Origin: an uncultured Flavobacteriaceae bacterium
GTDB lineage: Bacteria > Bacteroidota > Bacteroidia > Flavobacteriales > Flavobacteriaceae
Direction of reading: 5' to 3'
Assembly (NCBI GenBank): GCA_937901915.1
Contig: CALGUD010000062.1
Coordinates: forward strand, 1 to 39,725
Length of the DNA: 39,725 nt
In this document: positions 8,280 to 16,749 of the stretch, piece after piece
Layout: each line of letters opens with the position of its first letter
Position numbering within the stretch: the stretch's first letter is position 1
Notes under the pieces: generated by a model
What the model was told of the DNA's origin: nothing
The model's database searches: none
Seen by the model: the letters and a program-made list of their open reading frames with translations, nothing else
Made by a program: the position numbers and the translations under genes

Positions 8280-9558
8280 TACAAAACTCATCCATAGTAT
8301 TGACTGGACTACTATTTTACTCTATTTTGTTTTAGTTTTTATAGGATGGCTCAACATTTATTCTACAACAATATCAGAGGATACTACTTCTTTTTTAAAC
8401 CTGAACGAACACTACGGAAAACAATTATTATTCATCGGTTTAAGTACAATCCTGATCATTCTGATCATATCTGTTGAAGCTAAGTTTTATGAACGGTTTT
8501 CAAGTGTTATTTATTTGGCGTGTATAGTATTATTGGCGGGATTATTTCTGTTTGGGAAAAATGTTAATGGGGCTACATCATGGTATAATTTTGGTGGTTT
8601 TAGTTTTCAGCCTTCAGAATTTGCAAAATTTGCTACTGCTTTGGCTATATCAAAGCATTTAAGTGACTTCCAGACCAATATAAGCGACATAAAGCATCAA
8701 TTACAGGCTTTATTAATCATATCTGTTCCGGCAATCTTAATCATTGCACAACCAGACCCGGGCAGTGCTTTGGTATATTGTTCATTCTTTTTTGTTATGT
8801 ATAGAGAAGGGCTTTCCTTCAATTATTTAATAATTGGTTTTTTAGGAATTAGTTTATTTATAGGCACCCTAATGTTTGGCACACCATGGGTAATCGCGGG
8901 TATGACCCTATTATTGACCCTCTTTTATTTTTTTAATAAAAGATATAAAAAGAGGGTTCCATTATTTTCATTAATTGCTATACTCTTAGTTTCAACTTTA
9001 TTTTCATTCTCAGTACAATATATTTTTGATAATGTTTTTGAGCAAAGGCACAGGGATAGGTTTACTCTATGGCTCAGACTTGAAGATAACCCGGAGAGAT
9101 TGGAAGAAATAAAACAAACAATAGGATATAATATAAATCAATCAGAAACAACCATAGGTTCCGGAGGTTTAACAGGAAAAGGGTTTCTGGAAGGCACCAG
9201 GACAAAAGGCAATTTTGTGCCGGAACAACATTCGGACTATATTTTTACAACTGTGGGTGAAGAATGGGGATTTGTAGGCTCTACAACCATTGTTATTCTT
9301 TTTACATTGCTTTTGTTAAGGCTTTTAGTTTTAGCCGAAAGGCAAAAAGTTCAGTTCAGCAGAATATATGGTTACTGTGTTGTGTCAATCTTATTTTTTC
9401 ATTATGCCATTAATATTGGAATGGTTATAGGTTTATTACCTACTGTTGGAATACCACTTCCTCTTTTTAGCTATGGGGGCTCAGGTTTATGGGGATTTAC
9501 AATACTTATTTTTATATTTCTGAAACTTGATGCCAACAGGGTAAATGAATGGCATTAA
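8272..9558 (+). CDS. rodA: Rod-shape SEDS peptidoglycan glycosyltransferase RodA
   Basis: RodA (428 residues) polymerises lipid II into glycan strands with PBP2. It has about ten membrane segments and the SEDS hallmarks QPDPGSALVY, HSDYIFTTVGEEWGF and the near-terminal PLFSYGGSG. Its first codons are inside the end of the PBP2 gene. It is the last gene of the operon; its stop overlaps by four bases the stop of a convergent gene, leaving no room for a normal intergenic terminator. Confidence 0.96.
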   Translation: MNNTKLIHSIDWTTILLYFVLVFIGWLNIYSTTISEDTTSFLNLNEHYGKQLLFIGLSTILIILIISVEAKFYERFSSVIYLACIVLLAGLFLFGKNVNGATSWYNFGGFSFQPSEFAKFATALAISKHLSDFQTNISDIKHQLQALLIISVPAILIIAQPDPGSALVYCSFFFVMYREGLSFNYLIIGFLGISLFIGTLMFGTPWVIAGMTLLLTLFYFFNKRYKKRVPLFSLIAILLVSTLFSFSVQYIFDNVFEQRHRDRFTLWLRLEDNPERLEEIKQTIGYNINQSETTIGSGGLTGKGFLEGTRTKGNFVPEQHSDYIFTTVGEEWGFVGSTTIVILFTLLLLRLLVLAERQKVQFSRIYGYCVVSILFFHYAINIGMVIGLLPTVGIPLPLFSYGGSGLWGFTILIFIFLKLDANRVNEWH

Positions 9559-10664
9559 TTTTTAACATCCAATGCATCCCTGAGCGCATTCCCTACCAGC
9601 ATAAATGACATTACCAGTAACATGATGGCTATTCCCGGAATAATTGCCAGAAAAGGTTTTCCCAGTATAATATAACTGTAGTGATCTTTTATCATACTCC
9701 CCCAACTGGGCATAGGTGGTTGGGCACCAATACCCAGAAAGCTAAGACCACTTTCTATAAGAATTGCCGCAGCGAAGTTAGCGGCAGAAATAACAATAAC
9801 CGGAGCCATAATATTTGGTAATATATGCCGGAATATAATCCGGCTATTTGTATAACCTAAAGCCCTTGCAGCAGTTATATACTGTACTTGTTTTACTCCC
9901 ATTACCTGTCCCCGTACAATCCTTGCAACCTCAACCCACATTGTTAATCCTACCGCTATAAAAACCTGCCAAAAACCTTTACCTAAGGCCAAAGTAATAG
10001 CTATAACTAAAAGTAGCGTTGGTATAGACCAGGTAATATTTACTAACCACATTATAAAAGCATCTATCTTACCACCAAAATAGCCGGCTACTGAGCCTAG
10101 AAAAATTCCGATCAGTAAAGATATAATTACGGCCACAAAACCTATAGAAAAAGAAATTCGTGCACCTATAAGCATTCTGCTTAAAAGATCCCTTCCATAT
10201 TTATCTGTACCCAACAAAAATGTTTTTTTTGTAATATATGTATTTACTATTTCATTTATTGTTAATCCTTCTGGGAACCTCTGCAAAGAAATTTCCTTTT
10301 CTAAACCCTCCATGTCTTCGCCCACATACTCTGTAACATATAATTTATTATGCTGAACTTTATAATCAGATACCGGCAGTTCAACATCACTATTTTTCTT
10401 ACCAAAAAAATTTTCACTTAAGAAGGACTGATTAGCAACTTCGGTTGTAGGGATTGTAAGTATTTTAATTGTAAATCCTGGCTTTTGGGAATGAATTGAA
10501 AGATGCATTTGGTTGGCATTCATGGAATCATCCGGAGCCAGAACATAAGCAAACAATGCTATGAAACCAAAAACGATGATCACACATAAACTTAAAACGC
10601 CCCAAGAGTTTTTTTTAAACTTTTGGAGCGCTAATTGAGTTATAGATTTTGAGCTTTTGATCAT
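9555..10664 (-). CDS. OppC/DppC-type ABC transporter permease
   Basis: The 369-residue inner-membrane protein is one permease subunit of a peptide/nickel-type ABC importer. It has an N-terminal membrane segment (about 25-45), a roughly 100-residue non-cytoplasmic insertion and a C-terminal five-helix permease domain. That domain includes the start GTDKYGRDLLSRMLIGARIS and the coupling region around EVARIVRGQVMGVKQ, ARALGYTNSRIIFRHILPN. It starts two bases after the prc stop, so it is the second gene of that transcript. No OppB-type partner, ATPase or binding protein lies nearby, so these must be encoded elsewhere. The substrate is unknown; oligopeptides are a guess from the family. Confidence 0.9.
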   Translation of the reverse strand: MIKSSKSITQLALQKFKKNSWGVLSLCVIIVFGFIALFAYVLAPDDSMNANQMHLSIHSQKPGFTIKILTIPTTEVANQSFLSENFFGKKNSDVELPVSDYKVQHNKLYVTEYVGEDMEGLEKEISLQRFPEGLTINEIVNTYITKKTFLLGTDKYGRDLLSRMLIGARISFSIGFVAVIISLLIGIFLGSVAGYFGGKIDAFIMWLVNITWSIPTLLLVIAITLALGKGFWQVFIAVGLTMWVEVARIVRGQVMGVKQVQYITAARALGYTNSRIIFRHILPNIMAPVIVISAANFAAAILIESGLSFLGIGAQPPMPSWGSMIKDHYSYIILGKPFLAIIPGIAIMLLVMSFMLVGNALRDALDVKN

Positions 10665-10666
10665 TT

Positions 10667-12805
10667 TTAGCCCTTAATGTCTGCGAGTTTTTGTCTTTTA
10701 ATATTGCTTAACTGAATATCCTCTAAAACATTTAATGCTTCTTCAACATATATATCTTTAGTAAGTTCTTCATGCCAACGCTCTCTTTTTTCTAAAAGCA
10801 CAGTATCTTTTTCCATTATCTCTAATTCATAAGGGAGCGAGGTATAACTTAAATCTGTTTTATATTCAGAAAGTGTTTTAAACCTTTCTGAAATTTCTGC
10901 ATTGATATCCTGTTCTTTCTTAAAACCATTATAGCTTAATGGATAATCATTATCATCCTGCTGTGTTTTTATCCACTTTGCATTTTCCTCTATGAGTTTT
11001 AACTGCTCATTAACGGCCATTCTGGCTGCACTTTTTTCAATGGTTTTTTCATAGTCCAGGTAACCATCCCAGGTTTCAAAGTCTGCTGGTTCTATTTTAT
11101 CCCACGGTAGCGGATTCTCTTGATCTTTTTCACCAATGTTTATAAAACTGTATTTATCCGGTACAATTACATCGCTTTTTACACCTTCAAGCTGTGTGGA
11201 TCCGCCGTTTATTCTATAAAATTTTTGAGTGGTAATTTTAATAGCCCCAAGATCACCATGTTCATTATTTCTTACTACATTATTAAGGTCTAATATATTC
11301 TGAACAGTTCCCTTTCCATAAGTCTGTTTGCTTCCTAGTACAATAGCCCTTTTATAGTCTTGCATAGCCGCGGCTAAGATCTCTGATGCTGATGCCGATA
11401 ATTCATTTACAAGTATAACCAATGGTCCATCCCATTGTATCCTGTCATCTTCGTCGGCCAAAATTTCTCTTCCAGCACCTGTAGTTTTAACCTGAACAAC
11501 AGGGCCTTCTTTTATAAACAACCCTGCCATATCGACAACTGTTTTTAATGACCCCCCTCCGTTATCTCGTAAATCTAATACCAGGCCTTCCATTCCCATT
11601 TCTTTAAGCCTTTCAATTTCCATTGCCACATCAGATGCAGCATTCCTGCCATTTTTATAGTCGTCAAAATCCATATAAAACTGAGGAAGGTTGATAACTC
11701 CATATACTTTATCACCTTTTTTTACAGCAGATGATTTTGCGTACGATTCCTCTAATTCTACAACATCCCGGGTTATTGATATAATTTCTATGGTTCCATC
11801 TACTCTTTTAACCGTAAGTTTAACTTCAGTACCTTTTGGCCCTTTAATGAGTTTAACTGCGTCATCCAAACGCATTCCAACAATATCAACAGGTAATTCA
11901 TTCTTTTGAGCTACTTTTAATATTTCGTCTCCCACCTCTAATTTTTTACCTCTCCATGCAGGCCCTCCGGAAATAATCTCAATAATTTTAATATTATCAT
12001 TACGTTTTTGTAACCTGGCTCCGATACCTTCAAACTTACCGGAAAAACGTGCGTCAAATCTTTCTTTATCTTCAGGTGCAAAATAATAAGTGTGAGGATC
12101 AAATTCATCAACAATAGAATTCAGGTAAAAACCGAACCAGTCCTTTCTCTCAATATCATCCATAGAATCAAAATACTCCTCAATAGCCTTAAGGGTAGCT
12201 TCTCTTGTTTCCTTTTCTACAATTTCATGTGATTTAGTGCCATAAGAAGGATCATCTGCTTTCTTTTTTTCTTCTTGTTCCAGTGCTTCAACATATCTTG
12301 TGATTGTTGAAAATTTTAACTGCTTTCTCCATCTTTCCGTTAACTCTTTTACATTGGCAGCATAATCATGATTTTCATAATCTACATTAATTGACTCATT
12401 TTTATTGTAATCAAATGGAGTTTGTAGCACTTGTTTATATATTTCCTGTGCTTCCTTCATTCTTTGCAACAATCTTTCATGAGTTAAATTAAAAAAAGTA
12501 ACTTCTGAAGTTTTAATTTGGTCATCAATTGCATGTTTATACTTCTCAAATTCTTTAATATCACTTTTCAAAAAATATCTCTTTAAAGGATCAAGTACTT
12601 CTATATAATCTTTAAACACATTTTCCGAAAAGTTATCGTCAATATCTTTCTTACTAAAATGCCATTTATCTAACACATAAGATATTAACTCTACTAATAA
12701 TTTATCTTTATCAGGATTATCAAATGATTTATTTGTGAAACTGCACGATGCTACCGATATAATAACAGCTGCGAGTATATAAACAAAATTCTTTTTCATA
12801 TTCAT
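10667..12805 (-). CDS. prc: Tail-specific (C-terminal processing) protease Prc, lipoprotein form
   Basis: This 712-residue S41 protease acts in the periplasm on C-termini of envelope proteins and, in other bacteria, controls cell-wall hydrolases. It has a lipoprotein signal (VASC, Cys21), an N-terminal helical domain (about 30-235), a PDZ domain (about 250-335), the S41 catalytic domain with the Ser in SASASEI (Ser472) and the Lys in TYGKGTVQ (Lys498), and a C-terminal tail domain to the end. The spacing agrees with the known Ser/Lys dyad of the E. coli enzyme. It is the first gene of a pair with the permease. Its link to cell-wall growth fits the convergent mre operon. Confidence 0.94.
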   Translation of the reverse strand: MNMKKNFVYILAAVIISVASCSFTNKSFDNPDKDKLLVELISYVLDKWHFSKKDIDDNFSENVFKDYIEVLDPLKRYFLKSDIKEFEKYKHAIDDQIKTSEVTFFNLTHERLLQRMKEAQEIYKQVLQTPFDYNKNESINVDYENHDYAANVKELTERWRKQLKFSTITRYVEALEQEEKKKADDPSYGTKSHEIVEKETREATLKAIEEYFDSMDDIERKDWFGFYLNSIVDEFDPHTYYFAPEDKERFDARFSGKFEGIGARLQKRNDNIKIIEIISGGPAWRGKKLEVGDEILKVAQKNELPVDIVGMRLDDAVKLIKGPKGTEVKLTVKRVDGTIEIISITRDVVELEESYAKSSAVKKGDKVYGVINLPQFYMDFDDYKNGRNAASDVAMEIERLKEMGMEGLVLDLRDNGGGSLKTVVDMAGLFIKEGPVVQVKTTGAGREILADEDDRIQWDGPLVILVNELSASASEILAAAMQDYKRAIVLGSKQTYGKGTVQNILDLNNVVRNNEHGDLGAIKITTQKFYRINGGSTQLEGVKSDVIVPDKYSFINIGEKDQENPLPWDKIEPADFETWDGYLDYEKTIEKSAARMAVNEQLKLIEENAKWIKTQQDDNDYPLSYNGFKKEQDINAEISERFKTLSEYKTDLSYTSLPYELEIMEKDTVLLEKRERWHEELTKDIYVEEALNVLEDIQLSNIKRQKLADIKG

Positions 12806-12943
12806 TGTTAATTTAAGAACCTCTAAAATACTGAAAAAACTATGCCATTGTGTGATAATTCTACTAAATTTTTATTAAAACATCGAAAAGGCAGTACAAA
12901 TGCTAAAATGCTTAACTTAGCAAAATAAAATTAAAGGATTAAA

Positions 12944-13723
12944 ATGAAAGAAAAACCCCTTATTCTGGTAACCAATGATGATGGTATAACTGCTCCCGGG
13001 CTCAGGGCGTTAATTAAAGTTATGAATGAAATTGGTGATGTGGTCGTAGTGGCACCGGACAGCCCACAAAGTGCAATGGGACACGCTATTACTATAAATT
13101 CAACATTGTATTGTGAACCCATTGATATTGATCATGAAGGCCCTCAAATTGAATACAGCTGTAGTGGTACTGCTGCCGATTGTGTAAAACTGGCAGTAAA
13201 TGAAATTTTAAATAAAAAACCAGCTATATGTGTAAGTGGTATAAATCATGGATCTAACTCTTCTATAAATGTTATTTATTCGGGCACTATGAGTGCCGCA
13301 GTTGAAGCAGGCATAGAGGATATCCCTGCAATTGGGTTTTCATTATGCGACTATTCATGGCAGGCAAATTTTGATGCTGTTACCGATTATGTAAAAACAA
13401 TTACTTTAAATGCCCTTAAAAATGGCATGCCTCAAGGAGTTGTCCTTAATGTGAATTTTCCTAAACTTAAAAAAAATGAAATAAAAGGGATTAAGGTGTG
13501 CAGGCAGGCGCGGGCTACATGGATGGAAGAGTTTGACAAACGCACTAACCCTCAGGGCAGGGAATATTACTGGCTTACCGGAAAATTTGTAAATCTGGAT
13601 AAAGGAGAGGATACTGATGAGTGGGCCTTGGCCAATGGATATGTGTCTGTAGTACCTGTACAGTTCGATTTAACTGCTCATCATGCCATACAGAATTTAA
13701 ATACCTGGAAGTTAAATGATTAG
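12944..13723 (+). CDS. surE: 5'/3'-nucleotidase SurE
   Basis: SurE (259 residues) is a metal-dependent nucleoside-monophosphate phosphatase of the cytoplasm. The metal-binding opening LVTNDDGITAPGL (Asp pair near residues 11-12), the APDSPQSAMGHAIT segment and the GINHGSNSSINVIYSGTMSAA motif are all present. An AAAGGA-type ribosome site precedes the ATG. It overlaps by eight bases the small membrane-protein gene that follows, and lpxB comes next, so the three genes form an operon. Confidence 0.96.
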   Translation: MKEKPLILVTNDDGITAPGLRALIKVMNEIGDVVVVAPDSPQSAMGHAITINSTLYCEPIDIDHEGPQIEYSCSGTAADCVKLAVNEILNKKPAICVSGINHGSNSSINVIYSGTMSAAVEAGIEDIPAIGFSLCDYSWQANFDAVTDYVKTITLNALKNGMPQGVVLNVNFPKLKKNEIKGIKVCRQARATWMEEFDKRTNPQGREYYWLTGKFVNLDKGEDTDEWALANGYVSVVPVQFDLTAHHAIQNLNTWKLND

Positions 13724-13997
13724 AAGAGAAGTATTCATTGGGTTTTTGGTAGGCCTTATTTCAAATACTATTGGAACTTTACTATATATCTTACTTTTTT
13801 CTGATTATAGTATTAAAGAGACCTTTAAAATTGCACGGCAAGGTGAACATCTGGGAAGCTTACTTGCTTTGGGTGCTCTCCTAAACCTGATTGCTTTTTT
13901 TGGTTTTCTTAAATTAAGAAGGGACCACAGAGCAAAAGGTGTATTAATAGCAACAATGCTCTGTGCTTTAATTATTCTTGTTTACAAGGTTTTTTAA
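13716..13997 (+). CDS. Small integral membrane protein, unknown function
   Basis: I do not recognise a named family for this 93-residue protein. It has three hydrophobic stretches that should span the membrane (about residues 6-26, 47-66 and 75-92), the last of which runs to the C-terminus. It overlaps the end of surE and stops one base before lpxB, so it is part of that operon and its frame is well supported by position. A link with lipid A synthesis or envelope assembly is only an inference from the neighbours. Confidence 0.75.
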   Translation: MIRREVFIGFLVGLISNTIGTLLYILLFSDYSIKETFKIARQGEHLGSLLALGALLNLIAFFGFLKLRRDHRAKGVLIATMLCALIILVYKVF

Positions 13998-13998
13998 A

Positions 13999-15111
13999 AT
14001 GAAATACTATATAATTGCAGGGGAAGCATCTGGTGATTTACATGCATTTAACCTGATGAAAGCATTAAAAAAACAAGACTCCAACGCAGATTTCAGGTTT
14101 TGGGGCGGAGACCTTATGCAATCCGTTGGTGGTACATTGGTAAAACATTACCGGGATCTTGCATTCATGGGATTCCTGGAAGTTATATTAAATATTCGCA
14201 CTATCCTGAGAAATATAAAGTTCTGCAAAAAAGATATTAGCGAATATAATCCCGATGTAATTATTTTTATAGATTATCCCGGATTCAATCTTCGGATTGC
14301 AAAATGGGCGAAAGAAAAAGGCTATAAAACACATTATTATATTTCACCACAAATTTGGGCATGGAAGGAGAACAGGATTAAAGATATAAAGCGGGATGTA
14401 GATGAAATGTATGTTATACTTCCTTTTGAAAAAGATTTTTATGAAGAAAAACATGGCTTTCCGGTTCATTTTGTAGGCCACCCTTTAATCGATGCGATAA
14501 ATAACAGGCCTCAAATTCAAGCGGATGTATTCAAAAAAGAAAATAATCTGGATAATAGGGAAATTATAGCTGTTTTACCAGGAAGCCGAAAACAGGAAAT
14601 AAATAAGATGCTGAATGTGATGCTGAGCGTGGCTGATGATTTTAAAGATTATCAGTTTGTTATTGCCGGGGCCCCCGGACAAGACCCTGTTTTTTATGAG
14701 AAATTTATCAGTAATAAAAATGTGCATTTTGTACAGAACAAAACGTATGACTTATTGAGTGTTTCGAAAGCTGCTTTAGTTACCAGTGGCACCGCTACTC
14801 TGGAAACTGCTTTGTTTAAAGTCCCTGAAGTGGTTTGCTATAAAGGAAACTGGATTTCCTACCAGATTGCCAAACGTATAATAACTTTGAAGTATATTTC
14901 GTTAGTAAACCTAATAATGGACAAAGAAGTGGTTACCGAACTTATCCAGAGTGAATTTAATCTCCACAGGTTAAAGAAAGAACTCAACAATATACTTGAT
15001 GAGGATGAAAGAAAAAGGATATTTGTAGATTATGGTGATCTTGAAAAGAAATTAGGTGGTAAAGGTGCCAGTGAAAAAACTGCGGCATTAATTTTGCATA
15101 AAATTTCTTAA
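13999..15111 (+). CDS. lpxB: Lipid-A-disaccharide synthase
   Basis: LpxB (371 residues) joins UDP-diacylglucosamine and lipid X to make the lipid A disaccharide at the inner face of the inner membrane. The family start IIAGEASGDLHAFNL, the ISPQIWAWKENR segment, the LPGSRKQEI nucleotide-binding motif and the SGTATLETAL motif near the C-terminus are all clear. An upstream in-frame TTG (13978) would add seven residues, but the ATG at 13999 starts directly at the conserved MKYYIIAGEASG and sits one base after the preceding stop. It shows that the cell makes a Gram-negative lipid A. Confidence 0.96.
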   Translation: MKYYIIAGEASGDLHAFNLMKALKKQDSNADFRFWGGDLMQSVGGTLVKHYRDLAFMGFLEVILNIRTILRNIKFCKKDISEYNPDVIIFIDYPGFNLRIAKWAKEKGYKTHYYISPQIWAWKENRIKDIKRDVDEMYVILPFEKDFYEEKHGFPVHFVGHPLIDAINNRPQIQADVFKKENNLDNREIIAVLPGSRKQEINKMLNVMLSVADDFKDYQFVIAGAPGQDPVFYEKFISNKNVHFVQNKTYDLLSVSKAALVTSGTATLETALFKVPEVVCYKGNWISYQIAKRIITLKYISLVNLIMDKEVVTELIQSEFNLHRLKKELNNILDEDERKRIFVDYGDLEKKLGGKGASEKTAALILHKIS

Positions 15112-15134
15112 TTTGTAAAAAATTTCGGTATTTA

Positions 15135-15695
15135 ATGAAACATATACTATTATTTTTAGCATTCATAGTTTTTCTATCTGCCTGTAAATCTAACAAAACC
15201 GTTAGCGTTTCATCGGGCAATAAAACAACCTCGGCCGTAAAATACTCGGCATCGGCCACCAATGATTTTCATGGCACAAATGATTCCGGCTATTCAGAAA
15301 AAACTACTGATAAAAATACCGATAGAATAATTAAAACGGCTTTATCTTATAATGGTACCAAGTATAAGTACGGTGGCACTACCAAAAAAGGAATGGATTG
15401 TTCCGGACTAATTTACACCTCATTTACTTCTAATGATATTTCTTTACACCGTTCATCTTCAATGATGGCTACCCAGGGGAAAAAAATCCGTTTAAATGAT
15501 GTACAAAAAGGAGACCTCCTGTTTTTCAGGACTGACAACAAGAGGGGAAAAATTAATCATGTAGGCCTTATTGTAGATATTAATGGAGATGATGTTAAGT
15601 TTATTCATTCAACTACCTCAAGAGGGGTTATTGTATCATCTATTAAAGAAGGATATTGGAATCATGCCTTCGTAGAAGCAAGGCGCGTATTGTAG
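15135..15695 (+). CDS. NlpC/P60-family cell-wall peptidase, lipoprotein
   Basis: The 186-residue protein is a C40 peptidase, a family that cuts stem peptides of peptidoglycan. It has a lipoprotein signal (FLSAC, Cys17), a Ser/Thr-rich linker (about 20-60) and the catalytic domain with Cys89 in GMDCSGL, His142 in INHVGL and a third polar residue, probably His158 in FIHS. It is likely to be anchored in the outer membrane and to act in the periplasm. It follows lpxB by 23 bases and may share its transcript. Confidence 0.92.
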   Translation: MKHILLFLAFIVFLSACKSNKTVSVSSGNKTTSAVKYSASATNDFHGTNDSGYSEKTTDKNTDRIIKTALSYNGTKYKYGGTTKKGMDCSGLIYTSFTSNDISLHRSSSMMATQGKKIRLNDVQKGDLLFFRTDNKRGKINHVGLIVDINGDDVKFIHSTTSRGVIVSSIKEGYWNHAFVEARRVL

Positions 15696-15856
15696 TAATA
15701 ATCTGTTCAAAAGATTTTCGTTTTATAGGGACATCTCTTATTATCTTCTTCACTTTTAGAGTTTTCACGTAGCAGCAAGACAAACATCCCGTAACAATAG
15801 TGTTTAAAAACTGTAAGAAAAAAATTATAAAATTTCGTTACTTGTACCTATAAAAG

Positions 15857-15880
15857 TAACTGATTGCTATACATCAGTTA
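15857..15880. repeat. Perfect 8-bp inverted repeat in the gap before the lysozyme-like gene
   Basis: TAACTGAT and ATCAGTTA are separated by eight bases in the 254-base gap between the NlpC/P60 gene and the next gene. It is not followed by a T run, so it is not a convincing terminator. It may be an operator or a hairpin in the leader of the downstream gene. Nothing else clear is seen in the gap (15696-15949). Confidence 0.4.
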
Positions 15881-15949
15881 AAACCAGTAAAACAGTTATT
15901 TTTAAATGTAAAAAGAAGCATATTTAACCCCAAGTCTAATTTATGTGCC

Positions 15950-16585
15950 ATGAAAAAATTAATGACTATTGTAATCACTGTTTCCCTTACATCTCTTTTC
16001 TTCTATTTAAAAGATGAAAATAACAGGGAAAATCTAAAATTACTTTATAATGAAGAAGTAAAACCACTTTATGCCAAAGAAGAAAAAGGTCTTGAAGATA
16101 TGCCTCTGACACTAGTTGGACAATATAAAGTATTTGCAGATAGCTTAGCGACTATTATTTCCAATAAAAAGTATGACACTATCTTTCCAAATGGCAGCCT
16201 TGGAAAGTATGCAATAGGCGACTTAATCCTCAGAGATCTCGGATTTAAACCCACTACAAAATTTAAGAGGGAATTTTTAAAGGATACATTGCTACAGGAA
16301 GAGTGTTTTAAAGTTATATGTATGATCAATAAATACAGGATGCGTAATTATATAGAAAAGTATTCGGGTACTGTTTATAATGATGTTTTAATTACTGAAT
16401 CCGGTGTTCTTGCCGGGGCTCATTTAATAGGTGCAACAACATTAAAAGGATGGTTTTCCAATGATTATAACAATGATGAAGTAACAGAGGTTGTTGAGAA
16501 AATGCAGGGCTTTGAGCTTGACTATATAGTGCCAGTACATACCTATAAAATTGAAGAGGAAGATTACCGCCTGTCTAGCAATTAA
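15950..16585 (+). CDS. Divergent lysozyme-like (transglycosylase-fold) protein, probably inactive
   Basis: The 211-residue protein has an N-terminal hydrophobic segment (residues about 4-19) that could be a signal peptide or anchor. The rest resembles, from memory, a family of flavobacterial lysozyme-like proteins often labelled peptidoglycan-binding: an NxxGxxGKY-type motif appears as NGSLGKY (81-87) and the conserved TESGILAAAHLAG appears as TESGVLAGAHLIG (149-161). In active relatives a Glu stands about five residues before a conserved Tyr; here that place is Ile70 in ATIISNKKYD, so catalysis is doubtful. It stands alone, with 254 bases before and 164 after it. The assignment is tentative; a role at the cell wall is an inference. 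Confidence 0.55.
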   Translation: MKKLMTIVITVSLTSLFFYLKDENNRENLKLLYNEEVKPLYAKEEKGLEDMPLTLVGQYKVFADSLATIISNKKYDTIFPNGSLGKYAIGDLILRDLGFKPTTKFKREFLKDTLLQEECFKVICMINKYRMRNYIEKYSGTVYNDVLITESGVLAGAHLIGATTLKGWFSNDYNNDEVTEVVEKMQGFELDYIVPVHTYKIEEEDYRLSSN

Positions 16586-16683
16586 AGTATTTATTGCATT
16601 AGAGCTAATATAAACCGTTAACTTCTTCCAATTACAGGAATTAGTTTGTGGTGCTTAAAATAGAAATTGTTATTAAAAATCAT

Positions 16684-16716
16684 AACCCTTCCCTTTTCAG
16701 GAGAGGGTTATTTTTG
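16684..16716 (+). terminator. Weak hairpin plus T run before comEC
   Basis: AACCCT and AGGGTT can pair around a short loop and are followed by ATTTTTG. It could end the lysozyme-like transcript. The same T run also reads as TATTTTTG (16709-16716), a Bacteroidota -7 element 33 bases before comEC, so both uses are possible. Confidence 0.35.
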
Positions 16717-16749
16717 TGAAATCATGACCTGTCTGTTTGGCTTTTAGTT

